Assembly: GCF_001629735.1 (NCBI RefSeq)
Contig: NZ_CP015224.1
Coordinates: 3,782,001 to 3,846,000, forward strand
Source: Lysinibacillus sphaericus
Lineage (GTDB): Bacteria; Bacillota; Bacilli; Bacillales_A; Planococcaceae
Length of the DNA: 64,000 nt
Direction of reading: 5' to 3'
Shown: positions 10,881-19,270 of the stretch, one piece after another
Numbering within the stretch: the stretch's first letter is position 1
Layout: each line of letters opens with the position of its first letter
Notes under the pieces: model-generated
Told to the model about the DNA's origin: nothing
Database searches by the model: none
Seen by the model: the letters and a program-made list of their open reading frames with translations, nothing else
Program-made: the position numbers and the translations under genes

Positions 10881-12772
10881 GCGTCGTTTCCTGTTTTCTA
10901 TCCGATAATCAGGGGCTGCCACTTGAACCAAATTTACCTGGAAGCATCATTTATAAAGAATTAACTTCAGAAAATTCACGTTCTGAAAAATGTGTAGTTC
11001 TCTCAGATGGATCCCATGTCAAACTTCAACAAGTAAAGATTCTAATCAGTGGCTTTGTGACTATTGTATTGGATAACGGAACACAACATACAGAACCTTT
11101 TTCTGAAACAAAACTAATCGTGCTATGTGCACCTAATGGCACACAAATTACCTTTTCATATACTGATTTTCATTGTTTCTCTCAAACCGTTTATTCTGAT
11201 GACATCTTCCAAGGACTATTACTTTTTGTGGATTTTTGTTTATCGGTACAATCTTCATTTAACACTGTTATAAATATTACAACTCAATTTTGTAATCCAA
11301 GGGAAAATATATCAATTATCAAGACTATTCTTCCAGACCAATACCCTTTAATTTTACTTGATAAAGATCCAAAAACATCTACACCTCAACAAGATGAAAA
11401 TCTATGTATAAAAGTCCCTAAAGTATATGATTGGGTTACCACACCAATTAAAATTCCACAGATTAATATCCCCTTTTCTTGTGTATACGAAGTAGCGCTC
11501 ACTACTGGTCCTTGTAATGGGATTGCCGTAGGAGATTTTATTTGTAAACCTTGTACAGGTATGTGTGAAGAGACTTTAATTTGTAGTAATCAAAGTTGTA
11601 CATTATTTTTAACTAGTATTTCTACCGACTGTATGTTTTGCCCTATAGGTGGAATTATTCTCTCATCAGACTTTGTTTGTACTACACCAAGTGGACGTGT
11701 ACTTAATGTTAATTCAGGTAAGTACTATAACGACATTCAACCAGCGATTAATGACGCTGCAACTGATAATACTCTTATTGTTTTTCCAGGGACCTTTGTT
11801 GAAGCTACTCCTATTACTGTAAGTAAGCCGCTAACAATTACAGGTCTTTCCGCACTAAATACAGTTGTTGAGTTTCCAAATCCACCAGTAGAATCGAATC
11901 TGTATATAACTGCAGATAATGTAACTATTAAAAATCTTCATTTTATTAGCCCGACCATTACAGCTGCTGATGATGTATCGTTATTGAGAATAGAACATGC
12001 TCCTGGAAATGGTCTATATGATAATATTACGTTTGATAACGTAATTATTGAAGGAGGACCAAAGCGTCTCGCCATTATCAATGCTTCAAATATTTCCATT
12101 ATTAATTCAACGTTTATTCATACAGGTACTCGTCACGCAATAGAATTAAGAAGCGGAACAGGCACGATGAATATCTCTGGCAACACTTTTTCAGGTGGAC
12201 CCAATAGCCAAGACGCTATTATATTTCAGGTTGACACACCTACAGACACTTTTAGCGATGCCACTTATATTATCCAAAATAACAACATGACACGATTTTC
12301 TCATTTCGTATTATTTAACCTGGCAGCTAGCCAGAATATCTCTATAAATGTATCCCATAATACTGTTAACCAACTAGATCGACCTGGACCGACCATTACA
12401 TTTATTCCTCCTACAGATCCCTATACTTTTTCAACAATTACACCTATTCTCATTGAAAATAATCAAATTACAAACCCAAATCCTCCTATCGATAATATAG
12501 ACCCGTTTTCAGTATCAAGTAACCTATCCGTTTATGTAGACTACACCTACACACTTGGGTTGCCGACATCCATCCCAGCAAATGGCCAGATACAAGTCTA
12601 TAACAACAGTTTTAATGTCGCCTTACCATGGGGATTGGTAGCACCTCTCCCATTTGTTTATGATGTCGTTTTTCCAAGTGATCCAGTTGGTTATAATACA
12701 ACTTTTGCACCCGGAACCATGTCATTAAGTGCTTTTGATCTTATGGGTAATGTCTCAACAGCTATTGTATGA
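10874..12772 (+). CDS. Cys-rich N-terminal region fused to a right-handed beta-helix domain; probable surface or spore-associated protein
   Basis: The 632-residue product has no signal peptide. Residues about 1-270 are cysteine-rich and contain LCIKVPKVYDWV, a motif I associate with spore-coat/exosporium-like proteins of Bacillaceae. Residues about 285-500 form parallel beta-helix repeats of the NosD/pectate-lyase type: PAINDAATDNTLIVFPGTF, VTIKNLHF, ISIINSTFIHTG, MNISGNTFSGG and IIQNNNMTRF. This fold often binds or cleaves polysaccharide, but I see no catalytic set that decides this. The gene fills the interval between attachment copies 4 and 5. A 14-residue ORF with a strong ribosome-binding site overlaps its start, so the true N-terminus is uncertain. 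Confidence 0.75.
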   Translation: MVSVVSCFLSDNQGLPLEPNLPGSIIYKELTSENSRSEKCVVLSDGSHVKLQQVKILISGFVTIVLDNGTQHTEPFSETKLIVLCAPNGTQITFSYTDFHCFSQTVYSDDIFQGLLLFVDFCLSVQSSFNTVINITTQFCNPRENISIIKTILPDQYPLILLDKDPKTSTPQQDENLCIKVPKVYDWVTTPIKIPQINIPFSCVYEVALTTGPCNGIAVGDFICKPCTGMCEETLICSNQSCTLFLTSISTDCMFCPIGGIILSSDFVCTTPSGRVLNVNSGKYYNDIQPAINDAATDNTLIVFPGTFVEATPITVSKPLTITGLSALNTVVEFPNPPVESNLYITADNVTIKNLHFISPTITAADDVSLLRIEHAPGNGLYDNITFDNVIIEGGPKRLAIINASNISIINSTFIHTGTRHAIELRSGTGTMNISGNTFSGGPNSQDAIIFQVDTPTDTFSDATYIIQNNNMTRFSHFVLFNLAASQNISINVSHNTVNQLDRPGPTITFIPPTDPYTFSTITPILIENNQITNPNPPIDNIDPFSVSSNLSVYVDYTYTLGLPTSIPANGQIQVYNNSFNVALPWGLVAPLPFVYDVVFPSDPVGYNTTFAPGTMSLSAFDLMGNVSTAIV

Positions 12773-12860
12773 TAGATTCATTAATATAGGCCTTTCAATG
12801 AAGGAAAGATTGGTCCTCTTGTTGATATACACTTTCTTTTAAATAGTTTTCTCCGTTGAA

Positions 12861-12914
12861 AAACCGCACTTACTTATGATACGGTTCTCCGCACTATATT
12901 AACTGGGGGTTTTA
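12861..12914 (-). repeat. SCC-like attachment-site copy 5
   Basis: The minus strand has the exact core GAACCGTATCATAAGTAA (12870-12887), and this copy also matches rlmH further, reading GGAGAACCG. The left arm is AAACCGCACTTA; the right arm is degenerate (TAACTGGGGGTTTTA, 12900-12914) and its last bases include the stop codon of the next gene. Confidence 0.87.
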
Positions 12915-13730
12915 AGAAATATTAAAATATTGTTTTTCAATCTTATTTCTTTTTTCTCTAACTAAATGTATATATCCTGAAATCTTTGCTCCTATACTCA
13001 TCATACCGTTTAACTTTCTTAGAATTAGCTCCGACTCTGATTTAAAAACCGATAAATGATTAGAATCTATCGTTGTTACACACTTTTGGGTATTAAACAT
13101 TTCATATAACTCATTCGTGATAGAATTAATTTGTCCATAAATATCCCAATCTACTTCTGCAGATTTGACTTGTAAATTTTTATTATCAAAAAGTTCTTTT
13201 GTTTTAAGTAATTCAACTTGTATCTGAGTAAATTTTTCATATGTATATTCAGAGCCAATTTCACCCAAAATATTTTTTATTTGTTCATAATTTGGTTTTA
13301 TCCCTTTCTTATAAAAATTATTATCTAATTTTTCATTTACCAATAGAGCATATTCATGAACATCTATGGTATTAATTTTTTCCTCAATATATTCTGCTAG
13401 AATATCTAACTCTTTATGTAAAGTTGTAAGATTTAATTCTATCTCCCATAAAATTTTAATTGTATTTAAATTTTTATTTTTCACTTCTTCTTCTTTTCGC
13501 GTTGTTTCTTGCTGATTAAACTGTACCTTATTAAATTGAAGAGTTAAAAATACACCAGCTAGTGTTAATAGACCTCCTATTATTGTTCCATAAAAACCTA
13601 TCCAATTACCAATATCACCTTGAACATATCCAGGAAATATTTCTAATGACATTATGGTGTTTGTAAATATTGCCAACATAAAGATAGATATGATACCTAG
13701 AATAATTGCTAATATTACTTTCATTATCAA
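12912..13730 (-). CDS. Two-TM membrane protein with coiled-coil cytoplasmic domain, function unknown
   Basis: The 272-residue protein has two N-terminal membrane segments (about 4-26 and 42-64; WIGFYGTIIGGLLTLAGVFL). A basic/acidic coiled-coil stretch (QQETTRKEEEVKNKNLN) and an alpha-helical soluble domain follow. I recognise no enzymatic motif. The arrangement of two short TM helices followed by a helical domain recurs in uncharacterised mobile-element genes. Spacing favours the TTG start (AAAGGAG nine bases upstream). The stop codon lies inside the right arm of attachment copy 5. It is the only sizeable gene between copies 5 and 6, and its low GC resembles the recombinase cassette rather than the chromosome. 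Confidence 0.7.
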   Translation of the reverse strand: MIMKVILAIILGIISIFMLAIFTNTIMSLEIFPGYVQGDIGNWIGFYGTIIGGLLTLAGVFLTLQFNKVQFNQQETTRKEEEVKNKNLNTIKILWEIELNLTTLHKELDILAEYIEEKINTIDVHEYALLVNEKLDNNFYKKGIKPNYEQIKNILGEIGSEYTYEKFTQIQVELLKTKELFDNKNLQVKSAEVDWDIYGQINSITNELYEMFNTQKCVTTIDSNHLSVFKSESELILRKLNGMMSIGAKISGYIHLVREKRNKIEKQYFNIS

Positions 13731-13905
13731 ATACTTTATCTCCTTTGTACTAAATTAGACAATCTTCATTAGTATAGTATTTTATTAATAATTAAAAAGG
13801 ATATATGAAAGATATACTCTCATACATCCTTTATAAATAATACTTTACACTACTGATTCAAAGATTGGATCCAATTTAATTAAATTTGTTTTTTCTATGC
13901 CCCTC

Positions 13906-14004
13906 TTATTCATTTGGTATTCTCTCAGGCGCCAATAATTCAATTTTTTCTAGTGTACTATCTACACCATATCCATAAAATCCCCAGCTACTTACATCAC
14001 GCAA
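13906..14004 (-). CDS. Possible 32-residue peptide or gene remnant
   Basis: A TTG preceded by GAGAGGTGA opens a 32-residue frame containing SSWGFYGYGVDSTLEKIELL. The ribosome-binding site is good and the composition protein-like, but I recognise no family and it may be the fragment of a lost gene. The remaining DNA in 13731-14087 is AT-rich and otherwise empty apart from the hairpin at 14049-14087. Confidence 0.3.
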   Translation of the reverse strand: MRDVSSWGFYGYGVDSTLEKIELLAPERIPNE

Positions 14005-14048
14005 TTAATCACCTCTCATAAAAATTTGCAAACCACAGTATATAAAAA

Positions 14049-14087
14049 AAACAATTTACCGGAAAGCACATTTCCAATAAATTGTTT
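14049..14087 (-). terminator. Long hairpin terminator abutting attachment copy 6
   Basis: AAACAATTTA-CC-GGAAA pairs with TTTCC-AA-TAAATTGTTT around a 5-base loop. On the minus strand it is followed by TTTTTTTTATA. It touches the AAACCGCACTTA arm of attachment copy 6. Confidence 0.85.
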
Positions 14088-14140
14088 AAAACCGCACTTA
14101 CTTATGATACGGTTCACCGTAATATAGCTAAGTGAGGTTA
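14088..14140 (-). repeat. SCC-like attachment-site copy 6, left end of the recombinase cassette
   Basis: The exact core GAACCGTATCATAAGTAA lies at 14098-14115 on the minus strand, with AAACCGCACTTA on the left and TAAGTGAGGTTA (14129-14140) on the right. Together with the copy at the end of rlmH (23492-23509) it delimits the 9.4-kb cassette with the serine recombinase. Confidence 0.9.
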
Positions 14141-14304
14141 TCTTATATTCTAGATACGGATAACCAAATTCCGATTTTATCTGAAACCATCAAGCTATAT
14201 GTTATATCGTTTTCAATAATTTCATTTTTTGTATTCATTTTAAAAGATATTACTTTAAGCTTTTCTATCCCATTCTTATTATCTTTTACTATCCTCTTTG
14301 GATA

Positions 14305-14336
14305 TAAAAAAGAACCTTGTAAAATCCAAGGCTCTC
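14305..14336 (-). terminator. Terminator of the metallopeptidase gene
   Basis: AGAACCTTG (14311-14319) pairs with CAAGGCTCT (14327-14335), and on the minus strand TTTTTTA follows. Two overlapping small ORFs across this hairpin on either strand (14132-14356, 14143-14349) are therefore unlikely to be genes. Confidence 0.8.
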
Positions 14337-14341
14337 TACAT

Positions 14342-15412
14342 TTAAACATTATTTGATTTATATAAAGGCAATCTTGAAAATCTACTTAATTCATTTCTAA
14401 GATTCTCCCAATTCTTTTGAGTTGCTGTTACATAGTTAATATAATCTGAACTATTAATTGTTTCTTCTAAAGAATTATAGCTTGTATAAAAACGCTTATT
14501 ATACTGTTTTTCAGCAAACATGAATCCCTTAGTTATATGTTCTAACAATTTTTCTTTATTGTCTCCAGTTCTATAATTTATCTTATATAAGTCTCCATCT
14601 ATAATACTTATTATTGAGCCTAGTATTAATACCCAACGTGCTACACTAGGTAAATGCTTTTTATCTGGTTTATATTCTTCATCATTTAAAATCTTTTGTG
14701 TAATTAAAAAATTACTTCTAATAGCAAATGACCACCAATAAAATAATTCTATCGGTTTTATATTTAAATCCCCATCAACCTTGTCTTCAAATTTCTCATA
14801 AAGTAAAAGTAAATTTCTAAAGTTATCCGTCGCGGCAAATGCATCTGCATCCATTTCTAAAGTTCTAAAATCTAACGACGATACATTTTTTATATTTTTA
14901 CTATTATCCTTTTCAAACATTGAAATGTAATGTATATCATTCTGTTCTTTTGAATTTAAATATTCACAATGTCCGTTAAGTAGATGACCTAGCTCATGGG
15001 TAATAATAAAACGAGAAACAAAAATTGTAAGTAATCCAGCTAATTTATAATCTATAACTTTACTATCAAAAAGATTATGATTCCCATTTCCATCAAATTT
15101 TATAAACTCATAAGATGCTTCTTCCACATCTTCAATATGTAATTTTTCTAAAAAATCATCTGTTTGCATTTTTGTAAAACCATAAAAATAATCAAAGTAA
15201 TTATCTATAACCCCTTTATTTACTTGTATATTGTCTAAATTATCTTTAGACCAAGCTTTTCCACCTAGACTTGAATCATCTTTAAGATAGAATTCTAACC
15301 TGTGGTTTGTGATATCACTTTCAAGAGCCTCTTTTACAATGTATTGATATTGCTCATAAATATCCACTGCTCGGTTTTTAATATCAATATAAAAATCTTC
15401 TTTATTAACCAT
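14342..15412 (-). CDS. Predicted cytosolic zinc metallopeptidase (HExxH gluzincin-like)
   Basis: The product is 356 residues from the ATG at 15412 (GAAAGGGTC eight bases upstream; an in-frame TTG lies six codons earlier). ITHELGHLLNGH (about residues 137-148) is a canonical HExxH zinc motif; LEMDADAFAA about 45 residues downstream offers the third ligand and DxxA-type glutamate/aspartate of gluzincins. There is no signal peptide, so it acts in the cytoplasm. Substrate and exact family are not recognised. Such stand-alone peptidases occur in defence islands and as ImmA/IrrE-like regulators of mobile elements, but no partner repressor is adjacent. It lies next to the Shedu-type nuclease and shares its orientation. 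Confidence 0.72.
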   Translation of the reverse strand: MVNKEDFYIDIKNRAVDIYEQYQYIVKEALESDITNHRLEFYLKDDSSLGGKAWSKDNLDNIQVNKGVIDNYFDYFYGFTKMQTDDFLEKLHIEDVEEASYEFIKFDGNGNHNLFDSKVIDYKLAGLLTIFVSRFIITHELGHLLNGHCEYLNSKEQNDIHYISMFEKDNSKNIKNVSSLDFRTLEMDADAFAATDNFRNLLLLYEKFEDKVDGDLNIKPIELFYWWSFAIRSNFLITQKILNDEEYKPDKKHLPSVARWVLILGSIISIIDGDLYKINYRTGDNKEKLLEHITKGFMFAEKQYNKRFYTSYNSLEETINSSDYINYVTATQKNWENLRNELSRFSRLPLYKSNNV

Positions 15413-15485
15413 TTTATCTGACCCTTTCAACGTTTAATTAATTTCACATTGATTCAATAACCTCATTTTACCAAATTTAAAGAAT

Positions 15486-15517
15486 AAAAACAGTCTTACT
15501 TTTATTTAGTAAGACTG
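15486..15517 (-). terminator. Terminator of the Shedu-type gene
   Basis: CAGTCTTACT (15491-15500) pairs with AGTAAGACTG (15508-15517); on the minus strand TTTTTATTC follows. Confidence 0.88.
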
Positions 15518-15589
15518 CACATTCTTTAAATAATCCTTATTTAACTACTTATCTATCGTTATATATTATGATAATAATTTATAGCAGAT

Positions 15590-16741
15590 TTACTCGTTTT
15601 CAATTTTATTACCACTCAAAAAGTCTAATAACAATTTAGCGTTTTCTAATAAGTCATCATATGTAATAATTTCGATTTTATCTCTAAAAACTAAGTTTCT
15701 TCTCCTTAGCTTTTCTCTAGTAGTTTCCGTTAAAGTATTTGACCTTCCAATTACGACATAACCTTTTGGTGAATACAGTTTTTTTATTTTTTCTCGTGCA
15801 TAAGGGTTATTATGTTCAATCCATTGTAACCAATCCATTATTTGTTGCTCTGCATGCACAAGATGCCTAGAAGGATTTCCTTGTTTAGTATAGATATCAA
15901 GAGTACTTGCTTCAATTTCAACAATATCATAAAGCCCATTGTATCTTTTCAAAATATAGTCAGCTTCATACTCAGAACCAAAATTATGCTTATCCAATAC
16001 TTCAATATACTCTGTTCCAAATAAAATTGGATAGTTTGTTAATATTGCTTGAATTTTGTTCTCTTCTCTTTCAGGGCTATTTAACTGTACTGACAATTCA
16101 TTAATTCCATCTTTTAATTTATTTATTATATATTGTGCATTATCATATTCCTTTAATTTTTCCATTAACTTATTCTTATAGTAGTTTATTTCAGCCGATG
16201 AATATATCCTAGTTGTTTTTTCTTTTAATAACTCTTCATTTTCACTCTTAAATATAGGAATCAAATGCTCAGCAAGTTTATATTTTTTCACTTTTTCATC
16301 TTTATCTATCATTTCAAAACCATTTTCATATAATTCATTGTAATAAAAGCCTAATTCCTCTTCTAATTTCTCATGATTAGGAAATACAGGTATATTGTAA
16401 ATCACCGACATTGCTAATTCATGAAGTATACCTCGGTCTATATCATTTTTTGAACCTTCTACTAAAGTATGCATTAAAACTGCTGTCTCAAGGTTGTTAT
16501 AAGAACTATTAAATGTATAAAATACATAATAAATAAGCGGTCTACCTTCTTCATCTACTTCAAAAATCATTTCTTTAATAATATGATAAAAATCCTTGTC
16601 CTCATTAAATTTATTTTTATTTATTTCAGCCGTTTCTATTTTACGTGAATAAGTATCATATGCTTCATTACTTTGTTCGTCATCATTTGTAATAAAAGTT
16701 CTTAATAAAATTGGTTTCTTATATAAGTCTAATCTGCTCAA
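15590..16741 (-). CDS. sduA: Shedu-type anti-phage protein SduA (DUF4263 nuclease)
   Basis: The protein is about 383 residues, close to the size of described Shedu proteins. The C-terminal half carries the DUF4263 nuclease signatures of the PD-(D/E)xK superfamily: NYPILFGTEY, FGSEYEADYILKR with the active-site Asp, then YDIVEIEAS (in place of the usual VEIK), PSRHLVHAEQQIMDWLQWI, and GYVVIGRS. The N-terminal half is variable in this family and probably senses the phage trigger. Shedu is an established single-gene defence system that nicks DNA. The start is TTG at 16741, with AGGGGG seven bases upstream; an earlier TTG at 16747 is too close to that site. The E-A replacing E-K in the catalytic strand should be compared with family members. 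Confidence 0.82.
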   Translation of the reverse strand: MSRLDLYKKPILLRTFITNDDEQSNEAYDTYSRKIETAEINKNKFNEDKDFYHIIKEMIFEVDEEGRPLIYYVFYTFNSSYNNLETAVLMHTLVEGSKNDIDRGILHELAMSVIYNIPVFPNHEKLEEELGFYYNELYENGFEMIDKDEKVKKYKLAEHLIPIFKSENEELLKEKTTRIYSSAEINYYKNKLMEKLKEYDNAQYIINKLKDGINELSVQLNSPEREENKIQAILTNYPILFGTEYIEVLDKHNFGSEYEADYILKRYNGLYDIVEIEASTLDIYTKQGNPSRHLVHAEQQIMDWLQWIEHNNPYAREKIKKLYSPKGYVVIGRSNTLTETTREKLRRRNLVFRDKIEIITYDDLLENAKLLLDFLSGNKIENE

Positions 16742-16902
16742 ATACAATCCCCCTAAAAATTTTTTACGATTAATTCAATTCTATAAATATTGTATATTCA
16801 TATTTTACAATATTTGACTCTACTTGAACTTAAATTATCCACTATATTTTTCTTTTGAATATTACTTAGATGCATCTCCTCATAAAATGCGGTTAAAACA
16901 AG

Positions 16903-16930
16903 AAAAAGGGTAGATGAATAACCATCTACC
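16903..16930 (-). terminator. Terminator downstream of the recombinase operon
   Basis: GGTAGATG pairs with CATCTACC around a short loop (16909-16930); on the minus strand CTTTTTC follows. It ends the recombinase-led gene set just before the Shedu gene. Confidence 0.8.
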
Positions 16931-17001
16931 AAAAATTTTAGTTCATTTAATTATAAGCTTATTAAAAATCAATTTACCTTCCGCTTCTTTCACATTAAAA
17001 C

Positions 17002-17163
17002 TTATTTAATCCGAAAAAACTTTTGAACACTACACTTAAAACAAATTGAATTGATAAGCTTTTTAACTTGTCTGTCGTTGAAGAGAATATTTTTCACTTC
17101 AATTTCTTTTGAGCAATGTCTACAATAAGCTACTTTTCTTTCAAAAGACTTTAATTTTGACAT
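17002..17163 (-). CDS. 53-residue zinc-ribbon-like protein
   Basis: ATG at 17163 opens a 53-residue protein with paired cysteines CRHC (residues 14-17) and CFKC (41-44), basic linkers and a C-terminal FRIK. The two CxxC knuckles 24 residues apart suggest a small treble-clef or zinc-ribbon fold that could bind nucleic acid. It is the last gene of the run that begins with the recombinase. I do not recognise a named family. Confidence 0.6.
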   Translation of the reverse strand: MSKLKSFERKVAYCRHCSKEIEVKNILFNDRQVKKLINSICFKCSVQKFFRIK

Positions 17164-17194
17164 TAAACTTCACATCCTATATCTACTTTTAAAC

Positions 17195-17278
17195 TTACCT
17201 ATTTATAAGGTGTAGTAAAACATATGCCAATTTAGCGTACCCTGATAAATTCTCCTTAATAGATGATTTAGCCTTCAT
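17195..17278 (-). CDS. 27-residue peptide in the recombinase operon
   Basis: AAGGTGGTGAGCAA precedes ATG at 17278, opening a 27-residue frame (begins MKAKSSIKENLSGY, ends LLHLINR). It is positioned between the 98-residue gene and the zinc-ribbon gene with short gaps, so operon membership is likely if it is translated. Function unknown. Confidence 0.4.
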   Translation of the reverse strand: MKAKSSIKENLSGYAKLAYVLLHLINR

Positions 17279-17293
17279 TTGCTCACCACCTTT

Positions 17294-17590
17294 TTAAATA
17301 TCAATATCACGAACTTCACCGTTACTAACCCAAATAGTTTTTAAATGACGTTGATTCAATTCATCATATACATCCATCATTAAATATTCATCACCTGTAT
17401 CATTAAAGTAATTAATAGCTGTTACCAGGCATACATCTGGTAACAACTCGTACTCTTCCGCTGTAAAATAACGCTCATCTACCTCTTCTTTATACAACTG
17501 AATCGTTTCATAGCCAATATCAGCCATTAATATAGATTCTCTTATAAAACTTTTTATTCCTTTTAAAAATCGTTCATACGAATACTCCAT
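17294..17590 (-). CDS. 98-residue acidic protein of unknown function downstream of the recombinase
   Basis: ATG at 17590 has AAAGGAG eight bases upstream; an in-frame TTG two codons earlier is too close to that site. The protein is small and strongly acidic (KEEVDERYFTAEEYELLPD, FNDTGDEYLMMDVYDELN). It follows the recombinase stop by 18 bases. Small acidic ORFs downstream of ccr genes are common in staphylococcal SCC elements (for example the DUF950 uracil-DNA-glycosylase inhibitor and DUF960), but I see no clear sequence match to either, so this is a positional analogy only. Confidence 0.6.
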   Translation of the reverse strand: MEYSYERFLKGIKSFIRESILMADIGYETIQLYKEEVDERYFTAEEYELLPDVCLVTAINYFNDTGDEYLMMDVYDELNQRHLKTIWVSNGEVRDIDI

Positions 17591-17608
17591 CTTCAATTCT
17601 CCTTTGAT

Positions 17609-19270
17609 TTAAATTGCAATTAAAACAGAAAAAGAGGTAGAAAACTCATCTGTTGATAAGTCATCTACCTCTAATTTCAATTCATTTAATACTTCTTCAT
17701 TAAGAACTAATTGAATACTATCAATTTCTCTATCTTCATTTATGGTGATTTTATTAATAATCAAATGTAACAATCGTTTCCGCTGCTCTCTCGTTAAAGC
17801 TTGTTCAAATGCTTTTGAAAAATCCTTTAAGATTTTTCTAATGGCCTCTGGAGCAATTGTTTCACCTGAGTTGCCTTGCATTTGTCGATTTAAAGGCTTC
17901 ATTCGCTCGTTTAGTTCTGCGATTTGCTTGTCTAACGCATTAGCCTTTTCAATATACAACGACTTAGGAATCAATTCTTCTGTATAAGCATCAAATGTCT
18001 TTCCTCGTTTATGCTCTAATTCTTGCATCTGTTTTTGATAAAATGCATGTTCTTTTTGGATAGGAGCAAATAACTTTTCATTTCGCTGATTCACATTGTT
18101 CACTAGTTCTTGTATCAACTTATCGCTTTGCATGAGTGTTTGGAGCTTAGAAAACACGTATGCATCTGCTTTATCTGTTCGTACACCATTTGAACGACAA
18201 ACCAATGTACCTTTATTCTTCCATGCTCCGCAAACGTAATACTCCAGTACTTTTTTAGTGCCGTCTTTTAATGTATTCGTTGTTCGACCAATTACCATAC
18301 CAGCATCACAAATAGGACATCTCATGATTCCTGTCAGTGGAAATTCACCATCATGCACACGGTTCGGCAAACCTGAACGTCTTTCAAATATTCCTTTTGC
18401 AATTGACCACATTTCTTCCGTAATAATTGGGGAATGGTCAGCTTTCTGGATGACTGGGTCAGGATTAATATTGTTTCTTCTTTTTTCATTCCAATCTCTA
18501 CGTACATTGTATCGAATATATCCAGTATAAACGGGGTTCGTTACAATCGTTTTGATTGCGTTTAATGAAAAGGTTTTCCCTTTTTTTGTTAGAAACCCCT
18601 TCTTGTTAATATGATTAGCAATTGCCTTGTAACCATGTCCAGAAGTATACATATTAAAGATGTACTGAACAATTTCTGCTTCCTTTTCATTAATCACTAA
18701 TTGTGTATTTTTCCGTTTTTTGTTTGCATCAGGTATTTGTACAATATCATAGCCTAGCACTTGTCCACCGTTCCACTTCCCTTCTTTCGCTCTTGCAATC
18801 ATCCCCATCTTTACATTTTCAGCGATATTATTACGTTCATACTCTGCAATAGCAGCCATCATTTGAAACTGTAGTTTACCTGTTGGTGTTTCCGTTTCGT
18901 ACCGTTCTGTATGCGAGCGAAAAGCAATATTTTTACTGTTTAATAATTCAACAATATTCATTAAATCAACCATTTTTCGGGCTAGTCGGTTCATCTTCCA
19001 GACTAAAACTACATCAAGTTTCTTCTGTTCGGCATCTTGTAACATACGTTGAACGGCTGGTCTACCTGTAATATTTTTTCCACTGATACCTCTATCAATG
19101 TATTCTTCAAAAACAAAATAACCATTGTCCTCACAATATTCTTTTAAAACACGTATTTGTTCATCGATACTATACCCTTCTTCTGCTTGTTCCGTTGTTG
19201 ATACACGAGCATAAATTGCTATTCTTCTTCTTGCTTCTTGCCAATATTCAAGTTTACTCAATCCTTTCAT
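17609..19270 (-). CDS. Large serine recombinase, CcrC-like in architecture and context
   Basis: The 553-residue protein has an N-terminal resolvase domain (about 17-165) with IAIYARVSTTEQAEEGYSID, catalytic Ser24, and GRPAVQRML, VWKMNRLARK and EYERNNIAENVK. A recombinase domain follows (about 180-290; ILxNPVYTGY-type TNPVYTGYIRY), then a zinc ribbon with Cys318, Cys321, Cys347 and Cys358 and a coiled-coil tail (about 395-480). CcrC of staphylococci is about the same length and domain order. In this setting it would integrate and excise DNA at the rlmH 3' end. The ATG at 19270 abuts GAGGAGG, so a TTG at 19261 (spacing 9) may be the true start. It overlaps the end of a 31-residue leader ORF. 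Confidence 0.92.
   Translation of the reverse strand: MKGLSKLEYWQEARRRIAIYARVSTTEQAEEGYSIDEQIRVLKEYCEDNGYFVFEEYIDRGISGKNITGRPAVQRMLQDAEQKKLDVVLVWKMNRLARKMVDLMNIVELLNSKNIAFRSHTERYETETPTGKLQFQMMAAIAEYERNNIAENVKMGMIARAKEGKWNGGQVLGYDIVQIPDANKKRKNTQLVINEKEAEIVQYIFNMYTSGHGYKAIANHINKKGFLTKKGKTFSLNAIKTIVTNPVYTGYIRYNVRRDWNEKRRNNINPDPVIQKADHSPIITEEMWSIAKGIFERRSGLPNRVHDGEFPLTGIMRCPICDAGMVIGRTTNTLKDGTKKVLEYYVCGAWKNKGTLVCRSNGVRTDKADAYVFSKLQTLMQSDKLIQELVNNVNQRNEKLFAPIQKEHAFYQKQMQELEHKRGKTFDAYTEELIPKSLYIEKANALDKQIAELNERMKPLNRQMQGNSGETIAPEAIRKILKDFSKAFEQALTREQRKRLLHLIINKITINEDREIDSIQLVLNEEVLNELKLEVDDLSTDEFSTSFSVLIAI

Noticed and set aside
14132-14356. Overlapping small ORFs on both strands (74 and 68 codons)
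   Set aside because: They run through the metallopeptidase terminator and start in or next to the attachment arm; neither has a convincing ribosome-binding site.
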